A stretch of 64,000 bases of DNA from JAAYAN01 sp964437215 (lineage in GTDB: Bacteria > Bacteroidota > Ignavibacteria > Ignavibacteriales > Melioribacteraceae): the NCBI GenBank assembly GCA_964437215.1, contig CAYTFZ010000005.1, positions 1 to 64,000 on the forward strand, given 5' to 3'. Below are positions 35,894 through 44,807 of this stretch, piece by piece. Each line of letters starts with the position of its first letter. Within the stretch, counting starts at the first letter, position 1. Made by a program: the position numbers and the translations under genes. The notes beneath the pieces were generated by a model. It did not search any database. It was not told the DNA's origin and saw only the letters and a list, made by a program, of their open reading frames with translations.

Positions 35894-36769
35894 ATGAAAG
35901 TTTTTCTCATAATCCTTATTTTGCTTATTGCCTTCTCCTGCTCAAATAAAAATAAAAAGGAGCAAGTATTTGTAACAATTCCGCCTCAGAAATTTTTTGT
36001 TGAAAAGATTGCTGGCAGCAAATTAGGTGTGAATGTTATGGTTCAGAACGGATCGGCAGAAGAATTTTTTGAACCTTTGCCGGGACAGTTAATTGCTCTA
36101 TCAAAAAGCAAACTTTATTTCACAACAGGTTTTCCTATAGAAAGACAGCTTATTGATAAATTAAAATTGTTAAACGATAAAACTGAATTTGTAAACACAG
36201 CTAAAGGAATAGAATTTATTAATATGCCAGATGCAGCCGATTTGTTTGATAAGCACAAAAAAAGCAGAAATCATCATTCTCACTCCGGTATGCCCGATCC
36301 GCATATCTGGCTGAATCCTTTACTTGTTAAAATTCAAGCTCGTAATATTTTATATTCACTGATAAAAACACAACCCGAAGACTCAGCTTTTTTCCGCACT
36401 AATTATCAAAACTTTTGCGCTGAACTCGATTCGCTTCATATGTTTCTTGAAAAAACCCTCGCAAGCAAAAAAGGAATGAGTTTTATGGTTTTTCATCCTT
36501 CGTGGGGTTATTTTGCGATGCAGTACGGACTAAAACAAATTCCTGTGGAAATTGAAGGCAAAGAGCCGGGATTGAAAGAATTAAGCCAAATTATAAATTA
36601 TGCAAAAATAAATAATGTAAAAACAATTTTTGCGCAGGCGCAATTCAGCACCAAAAGTGTGGAAGCCATTGCAAAAGAAACAGGTGCAAAGATTATACTT
36701 ATAAACCCTCTTGCCGAGGATTATATCAATAATCTGAAGAAGACGGCAATTCTTATTTCGGAAAACTAA
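35894..36769 (+). CDS. znuA: Zinc ABC transporter substrate-binding lipoprotein
   Basis: Captures zinc outside the inner membrane for ZnuBC. I start at ATG 35894 (291 residues), which gives a clean lipoprotein signal MKVFLIILILLIAFSCS with the lipobox Cys near residue 16; the longer frame from 35843 would hide it. The SBP family (PF01297) shows in FVTIPPQKFFVEKIAG, PLPGQLIALSKSKLYFTTGF, and the metal loop HKKSRNHHSHSGMPDPHIWLNP, whose His run is typical of zinc rather than manganese binders. FMVFHPSWGYFA and FAQAQFSTKSVEAIAKETG complete the fold. First gene of the operon. Confidence 0.9.
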   Translation: MKVFLIILILLIAFSCSNKNKKEQVFVTIPPQKFFVEKIAGSKLGVNVMVQNGSAEEFFEPLPGQLIALSKSKLYFTTGFPIERQLIDKLKLLNDKTEFVNTAKGIEFINMPDAADLFDKHKKSRNHHSHSGMPDPHIWLNPLLVKIQARNILYSLIKTQPEDSAFFRTNYQNFCAELDSLHMFLEKTLASKKGMSFMVFHPSWGYFAMQYGLKQIPVEIEGKEPGLKELSQIINYAKINNVKTIFAQAQFSTKSVEAIAKETGAKIILINPLAEDYINNLKKTAILISEN

Positions 36770-36781
36770 ATAAAAGCATAA

Positions 36782-37516
36782 ATGAACGCGCAAATAGAAA
36801 TATCAAATCTGAGTTTTGCATACGATAAACAGCAGGTGCTGGAAAATATAAACCTTGATATTCTTCCCAAGGATTTTGTTGGTATAGTAGGACCTAATGG
36901 AGGTGGAAAAACAACATTACTGAAATTAATGCTGGGATTAATTTCACCTCAAAACGGTAAAATTAGTATTCTAGGAAAAAATCCTCTCGAAGCACGCAAT
37001 AAAATTGGATATGTTCCGCAATACAGCGAAATCGATAAATCTTTTCCTATATCAGTTTTTGAGGTAGTAGGCAGCGGATTATGCAATAAAAATTCCCTAT
37101 TCCCATGGTTCAAAAAAGAAAACACAAAAAGGATTTTCGAAATATTAGATAAAATGCAAATTCTGTCTTTATCAAAAGTACCATTCGGCGAATTATCGGG
37201 CGGACAAAAACAACGCTGCCTTATAGCGCGTGCGCTTGTTTCAGCTCCACTGATTCTTTTTCTGGATGAGCCTACGGCAAGTGTGGACTCGAAAGTTGAA
37301 TCGGATTTTTATTCTTTATTAAAAGAGCTCAATAAAGATATGACAATTGTTTTGGTATCGCACGATATTGCATTTATTTCAACATTTGTTAACAAAATTG
37401 CCTGTGTAAATAAAAATCTGGTTTGCCACCACAGCCACGAAATAACAGGCGAAACATTGTTGCACGATCTTTACAAAACAAACATTTCATCTATTCATCA
37501 TAACTGCGGTTTATAA
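36782..37516 (+). CDS. znuC: Zinc ABC transporter ATPase
   Basis: A 244-residue ATPase. Walker A GPNGGGKTTLLKLML (about 39-53), Q-loop YVPQYSEID, signature LSGGQKQRCLIARAL, Walker B LILFLDEPTASVD and the switch His in VLVSHDIAFIS are complete. The C-terminal tail is His/Cys rich (VCHHSHEITGE ... SSIHHNCGL), as in several ZnuC proteins, possibly a zinc sensor. One base before znuB. Confidence 0.93.
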   Translation: MNAQIEISNLSFAYDKQQVLENINLDILPKDFVGIVGPNGGGKTTLLKLMLGLISPQNGKISILGKNPLEARNKIGYVPQYSEIDKSFPISVFEVVGSGLCNKNSLFPWFKKENTKRIFEILDKMQILSLSKVPFGELSGGQKQRCLIARALVSAPLILFLDEPTASVDSKVESDFYSLLKELNKDMTIVLVSHDIAFISTFVNKIACVNKNLVCHHSHEITGETLLHDLYKTNISSIHHNCGL

Positions 37517-37517
37517 A

Positions 37518-38348
37518 ATGTACGAATTATTAAATATTTTAACCGAATTCAGTTTTTTGAAATTTGCATTTTTAGCAGGATTGCTTTCGGGTGTTGCCAC
37601 TGGAATTACCGGAAGTTTTGTTGTTGTTAAAAGGATTTCGTACATAGGCGGCGGTATTTCGCACGCTGTAATGGGCGGACTTGGCATCGCATATTTTGCG
37701 GGTATAAATCCGATGTACGGAGCATTGGCTTTTGCTTTATTTTCTGCAGTAATAATAAGCCTTGTAAAAATGAATCTCCGGCAAAACGAAGATACTGTTA
37801 TCAGTGCGCTATGGTCAATTGGGATGGCAACAGGATTAATTTTTGCATTTATAACTCCGGGTTATAATGTAAATCTTCTTTCATTTCTTTTCGGCAATAT
37901 TCTTATGGTTACTTCAGAAAATCTTGTATTGCTTCTAATTCTTGATATAATCATTATAACTGTTGTTTCTCTATTTTACAGGCAGCTTGTGTTTATCTGT
38001 TTCGACGAAGAATATGCACGCATCCGCGGGCTAAAAGTAGATTTGCTTTATTTTATACTGATTTCTCTTATCGCGCTTACGGTAGTAGTGCTTGTTCAAA
38101 CAGTCGGGGTTATTCTTGTAATAGCTCTTTTAACTCTGCCTTCGGCCATAGCGGCAATCTTTACAAAAAGGATTAAAAAAATGATTGTTGCATCTATTCT
38201 ACTGAATTATCTTTTTATCTTTGCAGGAATTTTTACAGCTTTTTTGGCTGATCTGCCTGCAGGAGCAACAATTATTTTAATAACCGGAGCTGGCTACCTT
38301 TTGGCTTTTATTATTAAAAACTGGTTTTCAAGAGCAATAAAAGTCTGA
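37518..38348 (+). CDS. znuB: Zinc ABC transporter permease
   Basis: A 276-residue ABC-3 type permease (PF00950) with about eight membrane helices. FLKFAFLAGLLSGVATGITGSFVVVKRISYIGGGISHAVMGGLG (residues ~14-57, key part GGGISHA) is the family mark, and the coupling region IRGLKVD faces ZnuC. Three bases before zur. Confidence 0.92.
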   Translation: MYELLNILTEFSFLKFAFLAGLLSGVATGITGSFVVVKRISYIGGGISHAVMGGLGIAYFAGINPMYGALAFALFSAVIISLVKMNLRQNEDTVISALWSIGMATGLIFAFITPGYNVNLLSFLFGNILMVTSENLVLLLILDIIIITVVSLFYRQLVFICFDEEYARIRGLKVDLLYFILISLIALTVVVLVQTVGVILVIALLTLPSAIAAIFTKRIKKMIVASILLNYLFIFAGIFTAFLADLPAGATIILITGAGYLLAFIIKNWFSRAIKV

Positions 38349-38351
38349 ATA

Positions 38352-38789
38352 ATGGAAACAGATATAGAAAACATACTTACTTCATATTCATTAAAAAGAA
38401 CTAAAGTGCGTAAAGACGTTCTATCTCTTTTTTTTCATTTCAATTATGCCCTTTCGCAATCGGATATTATTAAAGAGCTTAAGTATGCTTACGATGAAGC
38501 CACTATTTACCGTACAATTAATATTTTTGAATCGAAAAATCTAATTCATAAAATTCCGGATAACTTAAAAAAATCCAGTTATGCGGTTAATAAAGAATTA
38601 AAAACCGGGAAGTGCTCGGGCGATATCCATATTCATTTTCATTGCGATAACTGCGGTCATAATTTTTGCATCTCTCCCGAAGCTGATATAAAAGTAAAAA
38701 TGCCCGATAATCTTTTAGTAAACTTTGTAAATATTATTGCCAATGGATTGTGCAGCAAATGTAACGGAAAAAACATTCAGGAGAATTGA
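38352..38789 (+). CDS. zur: Fur-family regulator, probably Zur
   Basis: 145 residues with the Fur winged helix (YDEATIYRTINIFESKNLIHKI) and the metal domain: HIHFHCDNCGHNFCI plus CSKCNGKN give the two CxxC pairs of the structural zinc site, with the His residues of the sensory site. Location behind znuACB and the palindrome upstream of znuA argue for Zur rather than Fur or PerR. It would repress its own operon when zinc is sufficient. The stop overlaps the start of the small Cys protein. Confidence 0.85.
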   Translation: METDIENILTSYSLKRTKVRKDVLSLFFHFNYALSQSDIIKELKYAYDEATIYRTINIFESKNLIHKIPDNLKKSSYAVNKELKTGKCSGDIHIHFHCDNCGHNFCISPEADIKVKMPDNLLVNFVNIIANGLCSKCNGKNIQEN

Positions 38790-38974
38790 TGAGTTTTGAA
38801 TGCCCGCATCTTTTTGACGGCAAATGCCGCCGCCGCAAAGGAGAAGACTGCAAACCCGGAGCAAAACACTGTATCCTGCAAGGCAGATATGAATTTCCAG
38901 TTTCCGATCAAGAAAAACAGGTTAATGAGTTAAAAATTATTTTCCCTTCAAACAAGAAAACCAAAAATTCTTAA
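38789..38974 (+). CDS. Small four-cysteine protein in the znu-zur operon
   Basis: 61 residues starting at ATG 38789, whose A is the last base of the zur stop codon, so it is translationally coupled. Cys5, 13, 21 and 28 (spacing 7, 7, 6) with His7 and His27 suggest a small metal-binding fold; the basic middle (KCRRRKGEDCKPGAKHC) and a Lys-rich tail follow. I do not recognise a family. Position argues for a zinc-related task such as chaperone or storage; an iron-sulphur protein is an alternative. Confidence 0.7.
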   Translation: MSFECPHLFDGKCRRRKGEDCKPGAKHCILQGRYEFPVSDQEKQVNELKIIFPSNKKTKNS

Positions 38975-39153
38975 CCTAATAATTGCTCGGCATTTCCCCT
39001 GGTTAAAATCCTAAAACACACTTTTAGTTTATCCAATAAATCTCTCTATTGATTAAAATACTATCTTCAAGCGGTAACACCTGCAGGTACGAAAAAAGCT
39101 AAAAACACACAAATGCTGACTGCACAGTAAATTAAAGCATTATCATTTTTTTA

Positions 39154-40347
39154 TTATCCGCACTTTTCTTTTATTGCTTCCGCGAGCAATGGTATTCCCT
39201 TTTCAATAACTTCTTTGGGAGTATTGCAGTATGAAATCCGGATTTTGTTGTTTTTCACCGCATCGGGATCAAATGTTTTTCCCGAGACAAACACAACGCC
39301 TTTTTCAATTGCAAGTTTAAGAATTTCTGTGCTGTCGGTTCCTTCCGGAAGTTTAAGCCAAATATAAAATCCTCCGCGTGGTTCAGTCCATTCAACATAT
39401 GAGGGCAGATTTTCTTTTAACGATTTTATCATAACCTGCGCACGTTTTTTATATTCGGCGCGAACTCTTTCGATGTAAGCGTAAATAAATCCTGTACGGA
39501 TAAATTTATCGGCAAGAACCTGTGTAAAACTCGGCGAGCAGGCATCAAAAGATTGTTTAAGAAGTTCGCACTTCTGGTAAATATGAGGCGGCACAAGCAT
39601 CCAGCCAAGGCGCAAACCCGGCCCGATAATTTTAGAAAACGAACCGGTGTAACAAACATCAATACCGGAAGGATTAATAGCTTTTACAGTTTTCAAATCT
39701 GCTGCATCTTCGGGATAAAAAAATAAATCGCTGTAAGCGTCATCCTCGATTAACGGAATGTTTTTATTATTCATTATTTGAATGATTTTCTTCTTATCTT
39801 CGGCAGAATAAAGCGTTCCGGCAGGATTATGAAAATTCGGCGTAAAATAGAAAAACTTATATCTATCATCAGCATTTACTTTTTCTTCAAGAAATTTTAA
39901 ATCGAGTCCGCTTTTTGTTAACGGAACAGAAATCATATTTGCCCCATATGACTTAAATGCTGATATTGCCCCGATAAAGCAAGGATTTTCAACTAATATA
40001 GAATCTCCCGGATCGATAAAAGCTTTGGCTAAAATATTAATGGCCTGAAGAGAACCGGTTGTTATCATAAGTTTGTTTTCTTTAACGGGCAAACCTTTTT
40101 TCTCAAGAAAACTGCTCAACGATTCCAACAGACAAGGAAGTCCGCTTGTAGGTCCGTACTGCATCGCCATCTGCTTTTCTTTATCGTTTAAATTATTGTA
40201 AACTTCATCCATTTCTGCAAGAGGGAAAAGTTCGTTTCCGGGCATTCCGCCGGCAAAAGAGATAATATCGGGTCTGGTTGCCAGACTCATTAAATCGCGT
40301 ATCTCGGATGTTCGGAGATTTGTTACGCTTTGTGCAAATCTTGTCAT
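39154..40347 (-). CDS. PLP aminotransferase (aromatic/2-aminoadipate type)
   Basis: A 397-residue class I/II aminotransferase. ISFAGGMPGNELFP near the start, MITTGSLQAINILAK, FTPNFHNPAGTLYSAEDKK, IPLIEDDAYSDLFF, and the PLP Lys in YTGSFSKIIGPGLRLGWM (about residue 238) match the LysN/AroH-like branch. As last gene of an operon with indolepyruvate oxidoreductase and phenylacetate-CoA ligase, it most likely turns aromatic amino acids into aryl pyruvates. Broad 2-aminoadipate activity cannot be excluded. The gap 38975-39153 has a 10-base palindrome at 39079-39088 but no convincing terminator. Confidence 0.83.
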   Translation of the reverse strand: MTRFAQSVTNLRTSEIRDLMSLATRPDIISFAGGMPGNELFPLAEMDEVYNNLNDKEKQMAMQYGPTSGLPCLLESLSSFLEKKGLPVKENKLMITTGSLQAINILAKAFIDPGDSILVENPCFIGAISAFKSYGANMISVPLTKSGLDLKFLEEKVNADDRYKFFYFTPNFHNPAGTLYSAEDKKKIIQIMNNKNIPLIEDDAYSDLFFYPEDAADLKTVKAINPSGIDVCYTGSFSKIIGPGLRLGWMLVPPHIYQKCELLKQSFDACSPSFTQVLADKFIRTGFIYAYIERVRAEYKKRAQVMIKSLKENLPSYVEWTEPRGGFYIWLKLPEGTDSTEILKLAIEKGVVFVSGKTFDPDAVKNNKIRISYCNTPKEVIEKGIPLLAEAIKEKCG

Positions 40348-40364
40348 AGTCTTCTTAAATTTTA

Positions 40365-40763
40365 TTAATAATCAATTTTTTCTTTTGTAATGTAAGCCGT
40401 CCCCTTAAAGTTCGAAATCAGCTCATTCTTTTCATCGTAAATATTTATGTCGCAGGTAATAAGTTTTGAACTTCGGGAAATTATTTTTGCCTCTGCAACT
40501 AATTTCCCTTGCTTGCTTTTTGCAAAATAGGAAACCGCCGCATTAATAGAAAGGGTAACAAAGCCGAACGAATTTACTGCAGCAGCAAATGCAAAATCGG
40601 CTAAAGTAAATAAAAGTCCCCCGTGAGTTATACCGGCGCCGTTTAAATGTTTTTCCTCAATAGTAACTTCTGCTTTTGCCTTACCGGGAGAACATTCAAT
40701 AAGTTTAATACCATTTACAGCTGCAAAATTATCTTTCAGGAAATAATCTTTAAACTTCTGCAT
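40365..40763 (-). CDS. PaaI-type hotdog thioesterase
   Basis: 132 residues of the PaaI/4HBT hotdog family. The segment LNGAGITHGGLLFTLADFAFAAAVN has the helix with His-Gly-Gly and the catalytic Asp used to hydrolyse aryl-CoA esters. In this operon it would release CoA from phenylacetyl-, 4-hydroxyphenylacetyl- or indoleacetyl-CoA, either as a safety valve or to make the free acid. Starts 1 base after the ACT gene. Confidence 0.85.
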   Translation of the reverse strand: MQKFKDYFLKDNFAAVNGIKLIECSPGKAKAEVTIEEKHLNGAGITHGGLLFTLADFAFAAAVNSFGFVTLSINAAVSYFAKSKQGKLVAEAKIISRSSKLITCDINIYDEKNELISNFKGTAYITKEKIDY

Positions 40764-40764
40764 T

Positions 40765-41190
40765 TCAAATCTGATAAATTTGATTTGCGCGCACTAACTC
40801 CATCTTATTTTCCTGCAAAACTTTAATAACATTTTCGTTCGAAGGAGCACGCAATACTACAGATGCTTCATTTCCAACTGCAAACGCATACATATAATCA
40901 ATTTGAATGTCATTATCCGAAAGAATCCGGAGAACTTTATGCAATCCGCCAGGCTTGTTTGGAACAATAACGCAAACCACATCGGTGGTATTTACAGTAA
41001 ATCCTTTCTCCTTAAGAATTTTAAGAGCAAGATCAGGTCTGCCTACAATAAGTCTTAAAATTCCGTAATCAGGAGCATCGGCAATACTGAATGCCGAAAT
41101 ATTTATATCGTTCTCTGCCAAAATTCCGGTGATTTCGGTAAGTCTTCCTTTTCTGTCTTCCAGAAATACTGATAATTGTTGAATAACGAT
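40765..41190 (-). CDS. Tandem ACT-domain regulatory protein with ATC start
   Basis: 141 residues with two ACT folds (about 1-70 and 71-141) that bind amino acids. The conserved opening VIQQLSVFLEDRKGRLTEIT is only included if translation begins at the ATC at 41188-41190; AGGAGA (41198-41203) stands 7 bases before it, and no ATG/GTG/TTG is available until TTG 41121, which would delete the first strand of the domain. An ATT two codons further on is a second, less well spaced choice. The homologues I recall from such operons begin M-x-I-x-QLSVFLEN. It may sense aromatic amino acids for the surrounding operon; it has no DNA-binding or catalytic domain. Confidence 0.8.
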   Translation of the reverse strand: MVIQQLSVFLEDRKGRLTEITGILAENDINISAFSIADAPDYGILRLIVGRPDLALKILKEKGFTVNTTDVVCVIVPNKPGGLHKVLRILSDNDIQIDYMYAFAVGNEASVVLRAPSNENVIKVLQENKMELVRANQIYQI

Positions 41191-41216
41191 GGCTGAATCT
41201 CCTATGTTATTTTAAG

Positions 41217-42515
41217 TTATAATTTCCTGTTATCTATTACTCTTTTTGCTTTGCCTTCCGATCTTTCTATTGTATTTGGCTCTACAAGTTTTATTTGTGC
41301 ATTTATTCCCAGAACACTCGAAATGTTATGATGAATCCGTTTTTTCAATCCTTCAAGAACTTTAATTTCGTCAGACCAGAATTGATCGTCAACTTCCACT
41401 TTTATTTCAAGTTCATCCAGATTATTTTGTCTTGTTACAATCATCTGATAATGAGGAGTTGTTTCGCTCATTTCAAGTAAAACAGATTCAACCTGCGACG
41501 GGAATACATTCACGCCGCGGATTATAAGCATATCATCCGAACGTCCCAGACATTTTTCCATACGGACTAACGTTCTTCCGCAAGCGCACTTTTCAGGATG
41601 AAGTCTTGTTAAATCGCGGGTGCGGTAACGCAGTAAGGGCATAGCTTCTTTTGTAACGGTTGTAAAAACAAGCTCGCCAAGTTCGCCGTAAGGCAGCACT
41701 TCCAAGGTTTCCGGATTGATAATTTCCGGAATAAAATGATCTTCAAAAATGTGGCTTCCGCATTGGTGCTGGCATTCCATCGAAACACCGGGTCCTATAA
41801 TTTCGCTTAATCCATATATATCATAAGCTTTTATGTGCATCATCTTTTCAATCTGCTGGCGCATTTCTTCGGTCCAAGGTTCTGCTCCGAATATACCTGC
41901 GCGCAATTTTATCTTTTCCTGAGGGATACCTTCTTTAATTATACTTTCGGCAAGATAAGCTGCGTACGACGGTGTACAGGCAATTGCAGTCGATCCGAAA
42001 TCCTGCATCAGCTGAAGCTGCTTTTTTGTGTTTCCGCCTGAAATAGGTATAATTGATGCGCCTACCCTTTCGGCTCCGTAGTGAAGCCCCAATCCTCCGG
42101 TAAAAAGTCCGTATCCGTAAGCTACCTGGATAATATCATTTTTTGTTATTCCCGCCATCGTTAAAGAACGTGCAACAACTTCGCTCCAAGTATTAATATC
42201 GTTGCGGGTATATCCAACAACAGTTGGCTTTCCTGTTGTACCGCTGGATGCATGAAGCCGCACAATTTCGGATTGCGGAACTGTAAAAAGTCCGAACGGA
42301 TAATTATCACGCAAATCGTTTTTTATTGTAAAAGGAAGATGTTTCAGATGGTCTATACTTTTAATATCGCCGGGTTCAATTCCCTTTTCTTTTAATTTTT
42401 GTTTGTAAAACGGAACATTATTATAAATACGTTCAATCATTTTTACTAAACGTTTGCTTTGTAATTCAGTTAAGTGCTGCCTGTCGGCAGTTTCAATTTC
42501 AGTGTTTAATTCCAT
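41217..42515 (-). CDS. paaK: Phenylacetate-CoA ligase (AMP-forming)
   Basis: 432 residues of the PaaK family. The adenylate-forming P-loop [16 protein letters not shown] (about 92-107), [25 protein letters not shown] and [20 protein letters not shown] with the C-terminal domain are complete. The reaction joins aryl acetates to CoA at the cost of ATP; next to IorAB it may instead run toward the free acid, or activate excreted aryl acetates for reductive carboxylation. A CxC/H set (CQHQCGSH and CACGR) suggests a structural metal site. One base after iorB. Confidence 0.93.
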   Translation of the reverse strand: MELNTEIETADRQHLTELQSKRLVKMIERIYNNVPFYKQKLKEKGIEPGDIKSIDHLKHLPFTIKNDLRDNYPFGLFTVPQSEIVRLHASSGTTGKPTVVGYTRNDINTWSEVVARSLTMAGITKNDIIQVAYGYGLFTGGLGLHYGAERVGASIIPISGGNTKKQLQLMQDFGSTAIACTPSYAAYLAESIIKEGIPQEKIKLRAGIFGAEPWTEEMRQQIEKMMHIKAYDIYGLSEIIGPGVSMECQHQCGSHIFEDHFIPEIINPETLEVLPYGELGELVFTTVTKEAMPLLRYRTRDLTRLHPEKCACGRTLVRMEKCLGRSDDMLIIRGVNVFPSQVESVLLEMSETTPHYQMIVTRQNNLDELEIKVEVDDQFWSDEIKVLEGLKKRIHHNISSVLGINAQIKLVEPNTIERSEGKAKRVIDNRKL

Positions 42516-42516
42516 A

Positions 42517-43101
42517 TTATTTTCTTAATTGTTTGGTTATATTTAATCCTGCGTTAAACGCACGGAGATTTATCTGTACTGTTTCATTTCCTTTAGGCAG
42601 AAATAATTTTTCTATAGCTTTTTCAAGTTCTTCTTTTTCAATTCCTGTAAATGGCGAAGCAGCTCCCAGCATTACAATATTGGATGCTTTTACGCTTCCG
42701 GCTTCCCTTGCAGGTTTTTCGGCATCTACTAAAATATTTTCGGGATTTTTTTTAATTTCATTCAACACATTTTGTAAATCGGGATAAGGATTAATGTTTA
42801 TAAAAGGATCAACCGAAGTTACAATTATTCCTTTTTCCGAAAGAAAAGGGATGTACCGCAAAGATTCCATCGGTTCAACTGAAAGGATTAAATCGGCTTC
42901 GCCCTTAGGAATAAGATCTGAAAATATTTCATTGTCGGATATACGCAGATGCGATTCAACAGCGCCTCCTCTCTGACTCATACCATGCACTTCAGCTTGT
43001 TTGACTTTTAGTCCCAAATTCATAGCAGCCAGATCGATTATTGCTGCAATAGTTAAAATTCCCTGTCCGCCAACTCCGGCAAGAATTATATTTTTATTCA
43101 T
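42517..43101 (-). CDS. iorB: Indolepyruvate:ferredoxin oxidoreductase, beta (gamma-domain) subunit
   Basis: 194 residues. The opening [18 protein letters not shown] and [21 protein letters not shown] are the family marks of the PFOR gamma-type domain, which binds CoA or helps electron transfer. Overlaps iorA by 4 bases. Confidence 0.93.
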   Translation of the reverse strand: MNKNIILAGVGGQGILTIAAIIDLAAMNLGLKVKQAEVHGMSQRGGAVESHLRISDNEIFSDLIPKGEADLILSVEPMESLRYIPFLSEKGIIVTSVDPFININPYPDLQNVLNEIKKNPENILVDAEKPAREAGSVKASNIVMLGAASPFTGIEKEELEKAIEKLFLPKGNETVQINLRAFNAGLNITKQLRK

Positions 43102-44693
43102 TGTTTATCCTGCTTCTTTTTATTGCGTCTGGCCGTCTGTATGCAATCGCGCGATGCAATTATTACAGAAACTCCCTTATATTCAAATTCATCTTTAATA
43201 ATTTTAATATTTTCAGCTAAATTATTCTTTAAAGGAATTATTGTTCTGATATGGTCTTCTTCAACTCCTATTCCTTTGCAGATATTTTGCAGCTTATCTG
43301 TTCCGGCAGAATCCTGTCCGCCTGTCATTGCGGTTGTGGAGTTATCCGAAATAATTATTGTTACAGATGATTTATCATTTACCGCATCCAGCAGACCAGT
43401 AATGCCTGAATGCGTAAAAGTTGAATCGCCTATTACGGCAACAGCAGGATGAATTCCGGCATCGGATGCGCCTTTTGCCATTGTAACAGAAGCTCCCATA
43501 TCCACGCAGGTGCTTATTGTTTCGTAAGGCGGCAAAGCTCCTAAAGTGTAACAGCCTATATCCGAAAAAACGTGATTCGAATTGTATTCTTTCATTACGA
43601 TATTAAGAGCTTCGTAAAGATCCCGGTGACTGCATCCTTTGCAAAGTTCCGGCGGTCTGGGCGAAACTATTTCCGGAATCTTCTTTTCGGGTGAAGTTTT
43701 AACACCGAGCGCCTTTGCCAAGTAATCGGGATTTAGTTCTCCTGTTCTCGGCAATGTTCCATCAAGTCTTCCTTTTATTTTTTCATTTTGTGGAAATCCT
43801 TTAAGAATTTCCTCATAAATCGGATATCCTTCTTCAACAATTAATATTTCTGAATATTTCGATAAAAATTCTTTAACCGCTTTTTCGGGCAGAGGATATT
43901 GCGAAATTTTAAGTACAGGAATATCAAGCTGATACTTTTCCCGTGCTTCCATCACGTAGTTAAAAGAAAGTCCGAAAGCAATTATTCCTTTATTTCCTTT
44001 ACCGTCTATTACTTTATTAAAAATTGATTGTTCTGATAATTCGGCGAGGTCTTTTTGTATGTTTAAAAGATTTACATATTGTCTGCGTGCATTTGCAGGC
44101 AGCAATATCCATTTTTTCTTTTCATTTTCAGGCTGTAAAGAATTTTGTACTCGTTTCGGTTTTCTTTCTACAACAGAACGTGAATGCGAAAGACGGGTTA
44201 CAATTCTTAAAAGAACCGGTAATTTAACTTTTTCCGATAATTCAAAAGAATATAAAACTGCATCATAAGCTTCCTGCTGGTTCGACGGCTCAAGGACAGG
44301 AACGAAAGCAAACTTTCCGTAAAACCTCGAATCCTGCTCGTTTTGCGATGAATGCATCGAAGGGTCATCGGCAACAACTAAAACAAGTCCCCCGTTTACA
44401 CCGGTAACAGCCGAGTTAATAAAGGCATCAGCTGCAACATTTAACCCTACGTGTTTCATACAAACCATGCTTCGTTTTCCTGCATAGCTCATTCCCAAAG
44501 CAGATTCGTAAGCTGTTTTTTCGTTTGCAGACCAGTTTGAACGGATGTTTAATTTCTGAGCTTCTTCCGATTTTTGTATAAATTCAGTAATTTCTGTTGA
44601 AGGAGTTCCGGGATAAGCATAAATCCCTGAGATTCCGGCATCAATAGCTGCAAGAGCCACAGCTTCAGCACCGAGTAATAATTGTTTATCCAT
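43098..44693 (-). CDS. iorA: Indolepyruvate:ferredoxin oxidoreductase, alpha subunit (no ferredoxin tail)
   Basis: 531 residues. The N-terminal pyrimidine domain (GAEAVALAAIDAGISGIYAYPGTP) and the TPP domain (CKGCSHRDLYEAL; IGDSTFTHSGITGLLDAVN; SDNSTTAMTGGQ) are intact. It oxidatively decarboxylates aryl pyruvates to aryl-CoA with reduced ferredoxin. Archaeal IorA has a C-terminal two-cluster ferredoxin domain; here the protein ends at [17 protein letters not shown] without its cysteines, so electrons must leave by a cluster elsewhere (only CKGC-type Cys remain). First gene of the operon. Confidence 0.93.
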   Translation of the reverse strand: MDKQLLLGAEAVALAAIDAGISGIYAYPGTPSTEITEFIQKSEEAQKLNIRSNWSANEKTAYESALGMSYAGKRSMVCMKHVGLNVAADAFINSAVTGVNGGLVLVVADDPSMHSSQNEQDSRFYGKFAFVPVLEPSNQQEAYDAVLYSFELSEKVKLPVLLRIVTRLSHSRSVVERKPKRVQNSLQPENEKKKWILLPANARRQYVNLLNIQKDLAELSEQSIFNKVIDGKGNKGIIAFGLSFNYVMEAREKYQLDIPVLKISQYPLPEKAVKEFLSKYSEILIVEEGYPIYEEILKGFPQNEKIKGRLDGTLPRTGELNPDYLAKALGVKTSPEKKIPEIVSPRPPELCKGCSHRDLYEALNIVMKEYNSNHVFSDIGCYTLGALPPYETISTCVDMGASVTMAKGASDAGIHPAVAVIGDSTFTHSGITGLLDAVNDKSSVTIIISDNSTTAMTGGQDSAGTDKLQNICKGIGVEEDHIRTIIPLKNNLAENIKIIKDEFEYKGVSVIIASRDCIQTARRNKKKQDKQ

Positions 44694-44807
44694 TAATTTA
44701 TTTTTATCTCACTATATTGGCAAAAGCAAAAATTAGCATTGCTAAAATTAAATATATTTGAATTCTTATCCAATTGGCTGCAGCTCTTTAATGCGATTAT
44801 TTTTATT

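Noticed and set aside
39079..39088. ACCTGCAGGT palindrome in the gap between the zinc operon and the aminotransferase
   Set aside because: Only ten bases, not at a promoter or repeated elsewhere that I can see; could be chance.
43123..43452. 109-residue frame antisense to iorA
   Set aside because: Shadow of the TPP domain, no independent support.
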